Positions 45,326 to 53,661 of a stretch of DNA of 64,000 nucleotides are shown here, in pieces. Location of the stretch: NCBI RefSeq assembly GCF_000092925.1, contig NC_014217.1, forward strand, positions 2,356,001 through 2,420,000, in the 5' to 3' direction. Origin of the DNA: Ancylobacter novellus DSM 506. Lineage in GTDB: Bacteria > Pseudomonadota > Alphaproteobacteria > Rhizobiales > Xanthobacteraceae. A program made the position numbers and the translations under genes. The notes under the pieces are model-generated. The model was not told the DNA's origin and ran no database searches. It saw only the letters and a list, made by a program, of their open reading frames with translations. Position 1 is the stretch's first letter. Each line of letters begins with the position of its first letter.

Positions 45326-46897
45326 TCAATGCCCCCCGCCACCGCCGGCATTCTTCGGCCGGCTCATCAGCGGCGAGGCGAAGAGCAGCAGGACGAACAG
45401 CGCCGTCAGCGCCAGGAAGACGTCGGAGAACGCCATCACCTCGGCCTGGATGCGCACCTGCCCGGCCATCTTCTTCAGCGCCGCCGTTTCGGCGTCGGAG
45501 CCGAGCATCGACAGCGAGCGGGTCATGGCGTCGAGCCGCTCGACCGCGACCGAGCTCGCCCATTGCACGTTCTCGTGCAGGCGCGCGAGGTGCAGGTCCC
45601 AGCGGTCGTTGAGCACGGTGTTGATCAAGGCGAGCCCGACCGCGCCGCCGAGGTTGCGCATCAGGTTGAACAGGCCGGAAGCGTTCTTCAATTGCGCCGG
45701 CGGCAGCGTGCCGAGCGAGATGTTGTTGATCGGGATCATCGCCATCATCAGCCCGACGCCGCGCAGGATCTGCGGCCAGAGCAGCTCCCAGAAGTCCCAG
45801 TCCTGCGTCATGCCGGTCATCTGCCAGGTGCCCACCGCGAAGGCGCCAAAGCCGAAGGCGATCATCATGCGCGGGTCGACCTTCGCCACCAGCCGGCCGG
45901 CGAGCGGCGCGGTGAGGAACATGGCGAGGCCGGAGACGAACATGGTCTCGCCGATCATCAGCGCCGAGTAGCCGCGCACGCGGGCGAGGTAGAGCGGGTA
46001 GAGATAGGTCAGGCCGTAGAGGCCGATGCCGAGCACGAAGGAGAAGGCGGAGCCGACCGAGAAGTTGCGGTTGAGGAAGGCCTTGAGGTCGACCACCGGC
46101 TCCTTCGCCATCAGCACGCGGGCGAAGAAGGCGACCGACGAGACGGCGCCGACGATGGCGAAGATGAAGATTGCCTCGTCCTCGAACCAGTCGTTTGTCG
46201 GTCCCTCCTCCAGCACGAATTCGAGACTGCCGAGGAAGCCGGCCATGAAGAGAAGGCCCCACCAGTCGAAGCGGTCGAGCAGGCTCAGGTCCGGCTCGTC
46301 GAAATCCACCAGCGTCGCGGTGGCGATGATGACGAAGATGCCGGGCACGATGTTCACGAGGAACAGCCAGTGCCAGGAGAACAGGTCGGTGAGATAGCCG
46401 CCGATGGTCGGGCCGATGGTCGGCGCGAGCGTGGCGACGAGGCCGATCAGCGGCGCGATCACCGGCTGCTTCTCGCGCGGGAACACCGAATAGGCGGCGG
46501 CGAAGACGGTCGGGATCATGCCGCCGCCGAGGAAGCCCTGCAGCGCGCGGTAGACGATCATCTCGTGGATCGAGGTCGCCGTCGCGCACATGAAGCTCAT
46601 CAGCGTGAAGCCGGCGGCCGAGGCGACGAACAGCCAGCGGGTGGAGAGCGCCCGCGACAGGAAGCCCGACAGCGGGATCATCACCACCTCGGCGATGAGG
46701 TAGCTGGTCTGCACCCAGGAGATTTCGTCGGAGCTGGCGGCGAGGCCCGCCTGGATCTCCGCCAGCGAGGCCGAGACGATCTGGATGTCCAGGATCGCCA
46801 TGAACATGCCGAACACCATGCACAGGAAGGCGAACATGCGCCGCCCCTCGGAGGAGGCGCGCGGCGCGGTGCCTGCGTTGGCGGTGGTGTCCGACAT
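45326..46897 (-). CDS. emrB: MFS drug efflux transporter, DHA2 family (EmrB type)
   Basis: The 523-residue protein has 14 predicted membrane helices and the DHA2 motifs MVFGMFMAILDIQIVSASL, TSYLIAEVVMIPLSGFLSRAL and YRALQGFLGGGMIPTVFAAAY. LIGLVATLAPTIGPTIGGYL is motif C, the antiporter signature. With its periplasmic adaptor it forms an EmrAB-type tripartite pump for hydrophobic toxins, driven by protons. The adaptor gene lies 11 bases upstream. It is the second gene of the operon controlled by the divergent TetR. Confidence 0.94.
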   Translation of the reverse strand: MSDTTANAGTAPRASSEGRRMFAFLCMVFGMFMAILDIQIVSASLAEIQAGLAASSDEISWVQTSYLIAEVVMIPLSGFLSRALSTRWLFVASAAGFTLMSFMCATATSIHEMIVYRALQGFLGGGMIPTVFAAAYSVFPREKQPVIAPLIGLVATLAPTIGPTIGGYLTDLFSWHWLFLVNIVPGIFVIIATATLVDFDEPDLSLLDRFDWWGLLFMAGFLGSLEFVLEEGPTNDWFEDEAIFIFAIVGAVSSVAFFARVLMAKEPVVDLKAFLNRNFSVGSAFSFVLGIGLYGLTYLYPLYLARVRGYSALMIGETMFVSGLAMFLTAPLAGRLVAKVDPRMMIAFGFGAFAVGTWQMTGMTQDWDFWELLWPQILRGVGLMMAMIPINNISLGTLPPAQLKNASGLFNLMRNLGGAVGLALINTVLNDRWDLHLARLHENVQWASSVAVERLDAMTRSLSMLGSDAETAALKKMAGQVRIQAEVMAFSDVFLALTALFVLLLFASPLMSRPKNAGGGGGH

Positions 46898-46908
46898 GGC
46901 GCGCTTCC

Positions 46909-48132
46909 CTACTCGGCGGTGCGGCTGTCGCCCACGCGGGTGGCGCCGTTGCGGCCCTCTCCCGTCCGGGTGTCGACGGTGGCGATCACCGACATGCCCG
47001 GGCGCAGTTCCGCCTTCTCGCGGGCGGCGGCATCGAGCTCGATGCGCACCGGCACGCGCTGGACGATCTTGGTGAAGTTACCGGTGGCGTTCTCCGGCGG
47101 CAGCAGGCTGAACACCGAGCCCGACGCCGGGGCGACGCTGACCACGCGGCCGTGGAATTGCTCGTCCGGATAGGCGTCGACCTCGACGTCGACCGTCTGG
47201 CCGGGCTTCAATTCGCCGAGCTGGGTCTCCTTGAAATTGGCGTCGACATAGACCTTGTCGAGCGGCACCAGCGCCGCGAGCCGCGTGCCGGGCTGCACGA
47301 GTTGGCCGACCTGCACCGCGCGGTTGCCCATGACGCCGTCGAAGGGCGCCTTCACCACGGTGAAGTCGAGGTCGCGCTGGGCCTGGTCGCGCGAGGTCCG
47401 GTACTCGTCGAGCACGCGGGCGGCCTCGGTGCGCTGGGCCTCCAGCACGGCGATATTGGCCTGCGCGGACGCGACCGACGCCTTGGAGGCGTCCACCGCC
47501 GCCTGCGCCTTGTCGCGGTCGGCGCGGGCATTGTCGAGCGTCGCCTTGGAGGAAAACTGCGACTTCACCAGTTCACTCTGGCGGTCGAATTCGAGCTGCG
47601 AGCGGTTGAGCTCCGCCTCGTCGGCGACGAGCTGCGCCCTGGCCTGGTCGACGCTCGCCTGCCCGGCTGAAATCTGCTGGCCGTAGCGGTCGATGGTCGC
47701 CTGCTGGGTGGCGATCTTGTCCTCGGCGGCCTTCAGCGCCAGCACATAGTCGCCGTCGTCGATGCGGGCGATGACGTCGCCGGCCTTCACCGGGTGGTTG
47801 GTCTCGACCTCGACGGAGACGATGTGCCCGCCGACCTTGGCGGCAAGGATGGAGGTGTCGGCGCCGACATAGGCGTCGTCGGTGGAGACGAGGAAGCGCC
47901 CCACCCGCCACCAGTCGAGCCCGTACCAGGCGCCACCGGCCAGTGCGGCGATAAGTATCGCACCGAACACCAGCTTGCGGCGCGAGCGCTTCGGCGGCGC
48001 CGCCTGCTCCGCCTCGGCCGGCGCGGAGGCAGGCGCCTCCGCCGGCCGGCGCGACGTGATCGGCACAGGCTCATTGGTTTGCGGCCGCTCGGCCTCGGCA
48101 GTCTCTGCCATCTGCATGCCCGTTCGAGCCAT
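46909..48132 (-). CDS. emrA: HlyD/EmrA-type periplasmic adaptor protein
   Basis: The 407-residue protein has a cytoplasmic N-terminal tail, one membrane helix (LVFGAILIAALAGGAWYGLDWW) and the EmrA start STDDAYVGADTSILAAKVGGHI. A long helical hairpin follows (QISAGQASVDQARAQLVADE), with KAPFDGVMGNRAVQVGQLV in the lipoyl half. It couples EmrB to an outer-membrane channel. The ATG at 48132 has GGAGGGG upstream, supporting it over 48162. A pair of 15-bp operators lies just upstream, shared with the divergent tetR gene. Confidence 0.94.
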   Translation of the reverse strand: MARTGMQMAETAEAERPQTNEPVPITSRRPAEAPASAPAEAEQAAPPKRSRRKLVFGAILIAALAGGAWYGLDWWRVGRFLVSTDDAYVGADTSILAAKVGGHIVSVEVETNHPVKAGDVIARIDDGDYVLALKAAEDKIATQQATIDRYGQQISAGQASVDQARAQLVADEAELNRSQLEFDRQSELVKSQFSSKATLDNARADRDKAQAAVDASKASVASAQANIAVLEAQRTEAARVLDEYRTSRDQAQRDLDFTVVKAPFDGVMGNRAVQVGQLVQPGTRLAALVPLDKVYVDANFKETQLGELKPGQTVDVEVDAYPDEQFHGRVVSVAPASGSVFSLLPPENATGNFTKIVQRVPVRIELDAAAREKAELRPGMSVIATVDTRTGEGRNGATRVGDSRTAE

Positions 48133-48164
48133 GGTCGCCCCTCCGGTTCTATAACTCGGCACGT

Positions 48165-48179
48165 ACTAAACCGTTCAGT
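48165..48179. promoter_or_regulatory. TetR-type operator, site 1
   Basis: actaaac-c-gttcagt has the same 7-1-7 inverted layout as site 2, with one mismatch. It lies 33 bases from the emrA start, in the region where the emrA promoter should be. Confidence 0.75.
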
Positions 48180-48202
48180 TCATCGACTGCTTTACATATC
48201 AA

Positions 48203-48217
48203 ACTAAACAGTTTAGT
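48203..48217. promoter_or_regulatory. TetR-type operator, site 2
   Basis: actaaac-a-gtttagt is a perfect 7-1-7 palindrome. Its centre is 38 bases from that of site 1. A TTGACA element at 48226-48231 with TAATCA 18 bases later is a plausible tetR promoter just downstream. A 6-4-6 inverted repeat caccct-aatc-agggtg at 48245-48260 overlaps its second element. Confidence 0.8.
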
Positions 48218-48271
48218 CAATGCCTTTGACAAAGGCTGTCGGAGCACCCTAATCAGGGTGCGGAGGAGACC

Positions 48272-48928
48272 ATGACCACGACCGACTTGGATACCGTTGC
48301 CGCCGGCGCTGGCACCGCCCGCTCGGAGCCCGAATCCGCCAAGCGCCGCGACATCATCGACGGCGCCCGCCGCGTGTTCTTCGACAAGGGCTTCGACGGC
48401 GCCAGCATGGACGAGGTGGCGAAGGCCGCCGGCGTCTCCAAGGCGACGATCTACGTCTATTTCGGCGGTAAGGAAGAGCTGTTCGAGGCGCTCGTGCGCA
48501 ACGACCGCGCCCGCTCCGCCGAGCACCTGTTCGAGGTCGATCCGTCGATCGACGACGTCGCCGAAGTGCTGCGGCGCATCGGTATCTCGTTCATGACGAT
48601 GATGGTGCAGCCCGATCACATTCGGCTGATCCGCATGGTGATCGGCGTCGCCGAGAAATTCCCGCGTATCGGCCAGATCTTCTTCCTGGCCGGCCCCTGC
48701 CATGGCGGAAAGCGCCTTGGCGAATTGCTGCGCCAGCAGGCCGAGCTCGGCCGGCTCAAGCTCGACGACGAGTTGGAGGCCGCCCACCTGTTCCTCAACA
48801 TGTGCCAGAGCAACCATGTGAAGGGGCTGCTGTTCGGCAACACCGCCACGCCGACGCAGGAGCAGATCGAGGAAACGGTGAACCGCGCCGTGCGCGCCTT
48901 CCTCGCCTTCTACGGGACCAAGGGCTGA
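48272..48928 (+). CDS. TetR/AcrR family transcriptional regulator of the EmrAB pump
   Basis: The 218-residue protein has the TetR helix-turn-helix at about residues 22-70: KRRDIIDGARRVFFDKGF, then MDEVAKAAGVSKATIYVYFG. The C-terminal half is a ligand-binding helical domain of the AefR-like kind. It is divergent from emrAB with two matching palindromes in between, so it most likely represses the pump genes and itself until it binds a toxic ligand. GGAGGAGACC precedes the ATG. The stop is followed directly by a family B repeat. Confidence 0.93.
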   Translation: MTTTDLDTVAAGAGTARSEPESAKRRDIIDGARRVFFDKGFDGASMDEVAKAAGVSKATIYVYFGGKEELFEALVRNDRARSAEHLFEVDPSIDDVAEVLRRIGISFMTMMVQPDHIRLIRMVIGVAEKFPRIGQIFFLAGPCHGGKRLGELLRQQAELGRLKLDDELEAAHLFLNMCQSNHVKGLLFGNTATPTQEQIEETVNRAVRAFLAFYGTKG

Positions 48929-48930
48929 CC

Positions 48931-49018
48931 GTCATCCCGGACGGCCGAAGGTCGATCCGGGATCGTTTGCAGGATGGAGAGCGATCCCGGCTCTTCGCTG
49001 CGCTTCGGCCGGGATGAC
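48931..49018. repeat. Intergenic palindromic repeat, family B, copy 3
   Basis: gtcatcccggacggccgaag to cggccgggatgac, 88 bases, fills the entire gap between the tetR stop and the end of the cfa gene. It is nearly identical to the copy at 63209-63294. Confidence 0.9.
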
Positions 49019-49022
49019 ATGG

Positions 49023-50240
49023 TTATCCCCTCGCCAGCGCCCGCTCCTCGTCGACGATGAAGTCGCGCACCACCGGCACCGCGTCGCGCTCATTCGCCAG
49101 CAGCAGCTGGAACACCATGTTCGAGCCGTGCAGGAAGCCAAGCTCGACGGCGGCGAGATAGAACTCCCACATCCGCGCGAAGCGCTCGCCCATCATGGCG
49201 ACGACCTCGGGGCGCTTGGCCTCGAAGTTCAGCCGCCAGTGGCGGATGGTCCAGTAATAGTGCAGCCGCAGCACCTCGCAGTCGGCGGTCCACAGGCCGG
49301 TGCGCTCCAGCGAGGCGAACACCTCCGACATGGCCGGCACATAGCCGCCGGGGAAGATGTATTTGCGGATGAAGGGCGCCGTCGTGCCGGGCGGCGACAT
49401 GCGGCCGATGGCGTGGATCATGGCGAAGCCGCCGGGCGCCAGCAGCCGCTTGATGGTGTTGAAGTAATCGTCGAAATGCCCGACGCCGACATGCTCCATC
49501 ATGCCGACCGAGACCACGCGGTCGAAGGTGCCGGTGAGCTCGCGATAATCGCGCTCGAAGAAGGTGATGCGGTCGGCGACGCCGGCCGCCTGCGCCCGCT
49601 TCTTCGATTCCGCCAATTGCTCGGTGGCGACGTTGATGGCGGTGACATGCACGCCGAGCTTCGCCAGATAGATCGCGAGCGCCCCCCAGCCCGAGCCGAT
49701 CTCCGCCACCCGCATGCCGGGCTCCAGCTTCAGCTTGGCCGCGATGTGGCGCAGCTTCGCCTCCTGCGCGTCCTCCAGCGAGGTCTCGGGCGTCGGGAAA
49801 TAGGCGCAGGAATAGATCATCCGGCTGTCGAGCCAGAGCGCGTAGAACTCCGGCGGGTGGTCGTAATGGCTCTGCGCATTGCTGGCGGCCCGCTTCAAGG
49901 GGTTCGACTGGTGCCAGCGGCGCAGCGCCCGCCAGCCGCGCCTGAGCGCCTGCTGAACCGGGTGCGAGGCGAGCCCGCGCCGGTTGATCGAGAACAGATA
50001 GAGCAGGTCATAGACGGTTGAGCCGTCCTCGAAGGTCAGCCGCCCGTCCATATAGGCCTCGGCCGAGACCAGCTCGGGATTGAGGAACAGTTCGCGGTCG
50101 AGCTTGTCGTCATGGATGCGCATGACGACTTCCGGCCCGTCCTCCCCGCTGCCGAAGAAGGTGCGCTTCCCGTCCGGCTCTATGACGACGAGCCGGCCCT
50201 TATGGACGAAGCGCTTCAGGAGATGGGGAAGAAACCGCAT
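49023..50240 (-). CDS. cfa: Cyclopropane-fatty-acyl-phospholipid synthase family methyltransferase
   Basis: The 405-residue protein has the N-terminal Cfa domain (LFLNPELVSAEAYMDGRLTF), NAQSHYDHPPEFYALWLDSR with the active-site region, and the SAM-binding VAEIGSGWGALAIYLA. It also has DRVVSVGMMEHVGVGHFDDY and a lid with FIRKYIFPGGYVPAMSEV. It adds a methylene bridge from SAM to unsaturated fatty acids of membrane phospholipids, a stationary-phase or acid-stress change. It converges with the tetR gene. Family members can also be other SAM-dependent lipid modifiers, but the motif set fits Cfa. Confidence 0.92.
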   Translation of the reverse strand: MRFLPHLLKRFVHKGRLVVIEPDGKRTFFGSGEDGPEVVMRIHDDKLDRELFLNPELVSAEAYMDGRLTFEDGSTVYDLLYLFSINRRGLASHPVQQALRRGWRALRRWHQSNPLKRAASNAQSHYDHPPEFYALWLDSRMIYSCAYFPTPETSLEDAQEAKLRHIAAKLKLEPGMRVAEIGSGWGALAIYLAKLGVHVTAINVATEQLAESKKRAQAAGVADRITFFERDYRELTGTFDRVVSVGMMEHVGVGHFDDYFNTIKRLLAPGGFAMIHAIGRMSPPGTTAPFIRKYIFPGGYVPAMSEVFASLERTGLWTADCEVLRLHYYWTIRHWRLNFEAKRPEVVAMMGERFARMWEFYLAAVELGFLHGSNMVFQLLLANERDAVPVVRDFIVDEERALARG

Positions 50241-50367
50241 GGAACGCTCCGGACGCCGGCGCCAGACTGGCCACCGAGGGTGCGGGCATCGGGCATAAGG
50301 GCGCGCACGCTGTCAAGCTTACGCGCTGATCACAGTACGGGTCGGCAATCCCTTTCTCACCCCGATG

Positions 50368-50475
50368 AACCTCATCCTGAGGTGCCCGGCGCAAGCCGGG
50401 CCTCGAAGGATGCTCGTCCGGGTGCGCTCGAGCGACCATCCTTCGAGGCTCGCTCCGCTCGCGCCTCAGGATGAG
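50368..50475. repeat. Intergenic palindromic repeat, family A, copy 2
   Basis: ctcatcctgaggtgcccggc...cctcgaaggatg, then the inverted arm catccttcgaggctcgctcc...cctcaggatgag, forms one large inverted repeat of 108 bases. It lies in the 405-base gap 50241-50645, which holds no gene and also carries family B copy 4. Confidence 0.9.
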
Positions 50476-50543
50476 GGTGTCCTGTGGATTCACCCCCCTC
50501 CCCCGCCGCCTCGCGCACCGCCGGCGCGGGAACCCATTCAGCC

Positions 50544-50635
50544 GTCATCCCGGCCGAGCGCAGCGAGAGCCGGGATCGCGTGCCGCTCTCTTCCTGAAAA
50601 CGATCCCGGCTCGGCCTTCGGCCGTCCGGGATGAC
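50544..50635. repeat. Intergenic palindromic repeat, family B, copy 4
   Basis: gtcatcccggccgagcgcag to ggccgtccgggatgac, 92 bases, just after the end of the malonyl-CoA decarboxylase gene and beside a family A copy. Confidence 0.9.
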
Positions 50636-50645
50636 CGAGAAAACC

Positions 50646-52022
50646 CTACCCCGCCGCCTCGCGCACCGCCGGCACCGGGTGGCTATCCGCCCGCAGCAGC
50701 TTCTTCACCTGCGGGCTGGCGACGATGGTGCCGCGGTCGAAGAACGCCTCGTGGTTCTTCTCGATGTCGTCGAGCACATAGCGGTAGTTCACCATCAGCC
50801 CCAGCGCCTGCTTCATGCCGCGCGGCGACAGGTCGCCGAAGGGGTCGATGCGTTCCAGACGCGCGCCATTGCCGAGATGGAAGCGCGCGACGGGATCGAG
50901 CGGCTTGCCCTTGGCCGAGCGGGCGACGAGGAAATAGTGCGCCGCCAGCGCCTCGATCACCGGGCGCAGCGTGCGGCGCGCCTCGTCGTCCCCCGTCCCG
51001 GCCTCGAAGGCGTCGAGCGCGGCGCGGTCCTCGGCGGTCAGGACGGCGGAGGCAGGATTGGCCCGCTCCGCCTCGACGAAGGCGCGGAAGCGCGGCACCG
51101 GCGATAGGGTGACGAAGTTCGTCAGCTTGGGGAATTCGCGGGAGATCTCCTCCACCACCTGCTTGATGAGGAAATTGCCGAAGCTCACCCCGCCGAGGCC
51201 GGTCTGGCAGTTGGAGATCGAATAGAACACCGCCGTCTTCGCATTCGCCGGGTCGAGCGGCGTGCGCTTGGCCTCGAGGATCGGCGCGATGGCCTCCGGT
51301 ATGTCGCGGGTGAGCGCCACCTCGACGAAGATCAGCGGCTCGTCCACCAGCGCCGGATGGAAAAAGGCGTAGCAGCGCCGGTCCGGTGAATCGACGCGGG
51401 CACGCAAATCGTTCCAGTCGCGGATCTCGTGCACCGCCTCATAGCGGATGATCTTCTCCAGCACGCTGGCGGGCGTCGACCAGTCGATACGGCGCAGCAC
51501 GAGGAACCCCCGATTGAACCAGGACGTGAACAGATGCACGAAGTCGCGGTCGACATCGGCCAGATCGGGCCGGCGCGCAAGGGCGTCGAGCAGGTCCGCG
51601 CGCATGGCGACGAGCCGGCCGGTGGCGCCGGGAGCGAGGTTCAGCCGGCGCACCAGTTCCTGCCGGCGCGGCTCGCTGGCGCCGTGCAGCTCCGCCACAG
51701 TGCGGGTGGAAGGCGCCTTCACATGGGCGGCGAGCGCCGCCTCCAGCCGGGCGGCGTCGGGGCCGAAATCATTCGCCAGCGTCTCGAAGAAGGCGACGCG
51801 CTCGCCGGTGCGCAGCGTGCGGTAGGCGACGAGGATCTCCTGCGCCAGCGCCACGCCGGAAGCTTCGCCACGGCCCGACAGCAGCCGCTCGCACAGATCG
51901 GCGATGCCGGCCGCGCGGATGGCGCCGGCGGGCCGGCGCTCGCGCCCGATATCGAGCAGCGCCCGGCCGCGCTCGGCTATGGTGCCGAGCAGATCGCCGA
52001 AGAAGCTCGTTCCCGCGTCCAT
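50646..52022 (-). CDS. Malonyl-CoA decarboxylase
   Basis: The 458-residue protein matches MCD: a helical N-terminal domain (LVAMRADLLDALARRPDLAD), then FVHLFTSWFNRGFLVLRRI and FFHPALVDEPLIFVEVAL, with the catalytic Ser/His area in SISNCQTGLGGVSFGNFLIK. Near the end are HFLVARSAKGKPLDPVARFH-like elements and FHLGNGARLERI. It converts malonyl-CoA to acetyl-CoA and CO2. In rhizobia it usually sits in a mat operon with malonyl-CoA synthetase and a transporter; here it stands alone. The ATG at 52022 gives the full family length. Confidence 0.94.
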   Translation of the reverse strand: MDAGTSFFGDLLGTIAERGRALLDIGRERRPAGAIRAAGIADLCERLLSGRGEASGVALAQEILVAYRTLRTGERVAFFETLANDFGPDAARLEAALAAHVKAPSTRTVAELHGASEPRRQELVRRLNLAPGATGRLVAMRADLLDALARRPDLADVDRDFVHLFTSWFNRGFLVLRRIDWSTPASVLEKIIRYEAVHEIRDWNDLRARVDSPDRRCYAFFHPALVDEPLIFVEVALTRDIPEAIAPILEAKRTPLDPANAKTAVFYSISNCQTGLGGVSFGNFLIKQVVEEISREFPKLTNFVTLSPVPRFRAFVEAERANPASAVLTAEDRAALDAFEAGTGDDEARRTLRPVIEALAAHYFLVARSAKGKPLDPVARFHLGNGARLERIDPFGDLSPRGMKQALGLMVNYRYVLDDIEKNHEAFFDRGTIVASPQVKKLLRADSHPVPAVREAAG

Positions 52023-52115
52023 CGCCGCCCTCGCTCACGCCCGTTCCGGAGCGAATGAGAGCCCGAGCCGGCGACAGGCGCAAGACGGACCTTGGTCGGC
52101 GGGCGCCGGTGGCGA

Positions 52116-53456
52116 TCAAGCGCCGGTGATGAAGTCGAACACCAGCTTGGCGTTGAGGGAGATGATCAGCGCGGCGGCGAGCACGGCGAGCACGGTCTGC
52201 CAGCGCGGAGCCACCAGCACGCCCATCTTGCGCTTGTCCGCCGTGAACATGATCAGCGGCACCACCGCGAAGGGCAGTTGCAGGCTGAGGATGACCTGGC
52301 TGAGGATCAGCAGCGAGCCGGCGCCGCGCTCGCCATAGGCGATGGTCACCGCCGCCGCCGGCACGATGGCGATGGCGCGGGTGATCAGCCGGCGCAGCCA
52401 CGGCGCGAGGCGGATATTGAGGAAGCCCTCCATCACCGCCTGTCCGGCGATGGTGGCGGTCACCGTCGAATTGATGCCGCAGCACAGAAGCGCGATGGCG
52501 AACAAAGTCGGCGCCATGGCGCTGCCGAGCAGCGGGTTGAGCAGTTCGTGCGCCTTGCCGAGGTCGGCCACCTCGCCGGCGCCGCCGGCATGGAAGGTCG
52601 AGGCGGCGAGGATGAGGATGGAGGCGTTGATGGTCAGCGCGAACATCAGCGCCAGCGTCGAATCCCACGTCGCGAGGCGTATGGCGTCGCGCTTGCCCTC
52701 CAGCGTGTCCTCGCGCCGGCGGGTCTGCACGATGGCGGAGTGGAGGTAGAGATTGTGCGGCATCACCGTCGCGCCGAGGATGCCGAGCGCGAGATAGAGC
52801 ATGTCGGGGTTGCGCACGATCTCGGTGGTCGGCGCGAAGCCGCGGATCACCTCGCCCCAGTTCGGGTCGGCCAGCGCGATCTGGATGCCGAAGCAGGCGG
52901 CGATGACCGCGAGCAGCGCCACCACCAGCGCCTCGACGAAGCGGAAGCCGAGATTCTGCAGCCACAGGATCAGGAACACGTCGAGCGCGGTGATGACGAC
53001 GCCGATCTCCAGCGGGATGCCGAACAGGAGGTTCAGGCCGATCGCCGTGCCGATCACCTCGGCGAGGTCGGTGGCGCAGATCGCCGCCTCCGCCAGCAGC
53101 CACAGCACGAAGCCGACCGGGCGCGGGAAGGCGTCGCGGCAGGCCTGGGCGAGGTCCCTCCCCGAGGCCACGCCGAGCCGCGAGCACAGCGCCTGCAAGA
53201 GGATCGCGATCATGTTGGAGAGCAGCGCGACGGTCAGAAGCCCGTAGCCGAACTTGGAGCCGCCGGCGAGCGAGGTCGCCCAGTTGCCCGGGTCCATATA
53301 GCCGGTGGCGACCAGGTAGCCCGGCCCCATGAAGGCGAAGAAGCGCCAGATGCCGGACTTCTTCGGCACCGCGATGCTGCCATGCACCTCGGCCAGCGCC
53401 TTCTCACCGCGCTCGCGCCGCCACCCGGCAGCTTCCGCCTGCAACCTGTCGAGCAT
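52116..53456 (-). CDS. mntH: Nramp family divalent metal transporter (MntH type)
   Basis: The 446-residue protein has about 11 membrane helices. The metal site DPGN is in [21 protein letters not shown] of helix 1 and the matching helix 6 element is [13 protein letters not shown]. It also has [20 protein letters not shown]. It imports Mn2+ with protons. A Mur/Fur-like box at 53484 overlaps the in-frame ATG at 53501; the ATG at 53456 ([11 protein letters not shown]) leaves both boxes in the promoter and is therefore preferred. It is divergent from the DUF3750 gene. Confidence 0.93.
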   Translation of the reverse strand: MLDRLQAEAAGWRRERGEKALAEVHGSIAVPKKSGIWRFFAFMGPGYLVATGYMDPGNWATSLAGGSKFGYGLLTVALLSNMIAILLQALCSRLGVASGRDLAQACRDAFPRPVGFVLWLLAEAAICATDLAEVIGTAIGLNLLFGIPLEIGVVITALDVFLILWLQNLGFRFVEALVVALLAVIAACFGIQIALADPNWGEVIRGFAPTTEIVRNPDMLYLALGILGATVMPHNLYLHSAIVQTRRREDTLEGKRDAIRLATWDSTLALMFALTINASILILAASTFHAGGAGEVADLGKAHELLNPLLGSAMAPTLFAIALLCCGINSTVTATIAGQAVMEGFLNIRLAPWLRRLITRAIAIVPAAAVTIAYGERGAGSLLILSQVILSLQLPFAVVPLIMFTADKRKMGVLVAPRWQTVLAVLAAALIISLNAKLVFDFITGA

Positions 53457-53483
53457 CGACCCGCTTTCGAATAATAAGCCGCT

Positions 53484-53502
53484 ATTGCGAATGATTTGCA
53501 TT
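53484..53502. promoter_or_regulatory. Mur/Fur-like box 1 of mntH
   Basis: TGCGAA-tga-TTTGCA, flanked by AT on both sides, is a 6-3-6 inverted repeat with one mismatch. It resembles the sites through which the rhizobial Mn-sensing Fur protein (Mur) controls manganese transporters. It is 28 bases from the chosen mntH start. Confidence 0.65.
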
Positions 53503-53537
53503 AAAGATGGCGCGCCGCACAATCGCTGTCAATGCTG

Positions 53538-53554
53538 TTGCGAACCAATCGCAA
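53538..53554. promoter_or_regulatory. Mur/Fur-like box 2 of mntH
   Basis: TTGCGA-accaa-TCGCAA is a perfect inverted repeat, with centre 53 bases from box 1. In the 6-3-6 frame it reads TGCGAA-cca-ATCGCA, one mismatch, thus the same kind of site as box 1. Confidence 0.55.
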
Positions 53555-53661
53555 CTGATCTGCACGGCGCCGTTGGCCGCCCGGACACATTTTCGCGTGC
53601 GAAGCGGCAAACGCGTTGTGGTCTCTTGGATTCATGCACCCTCGCGGACACATTCGGCACG

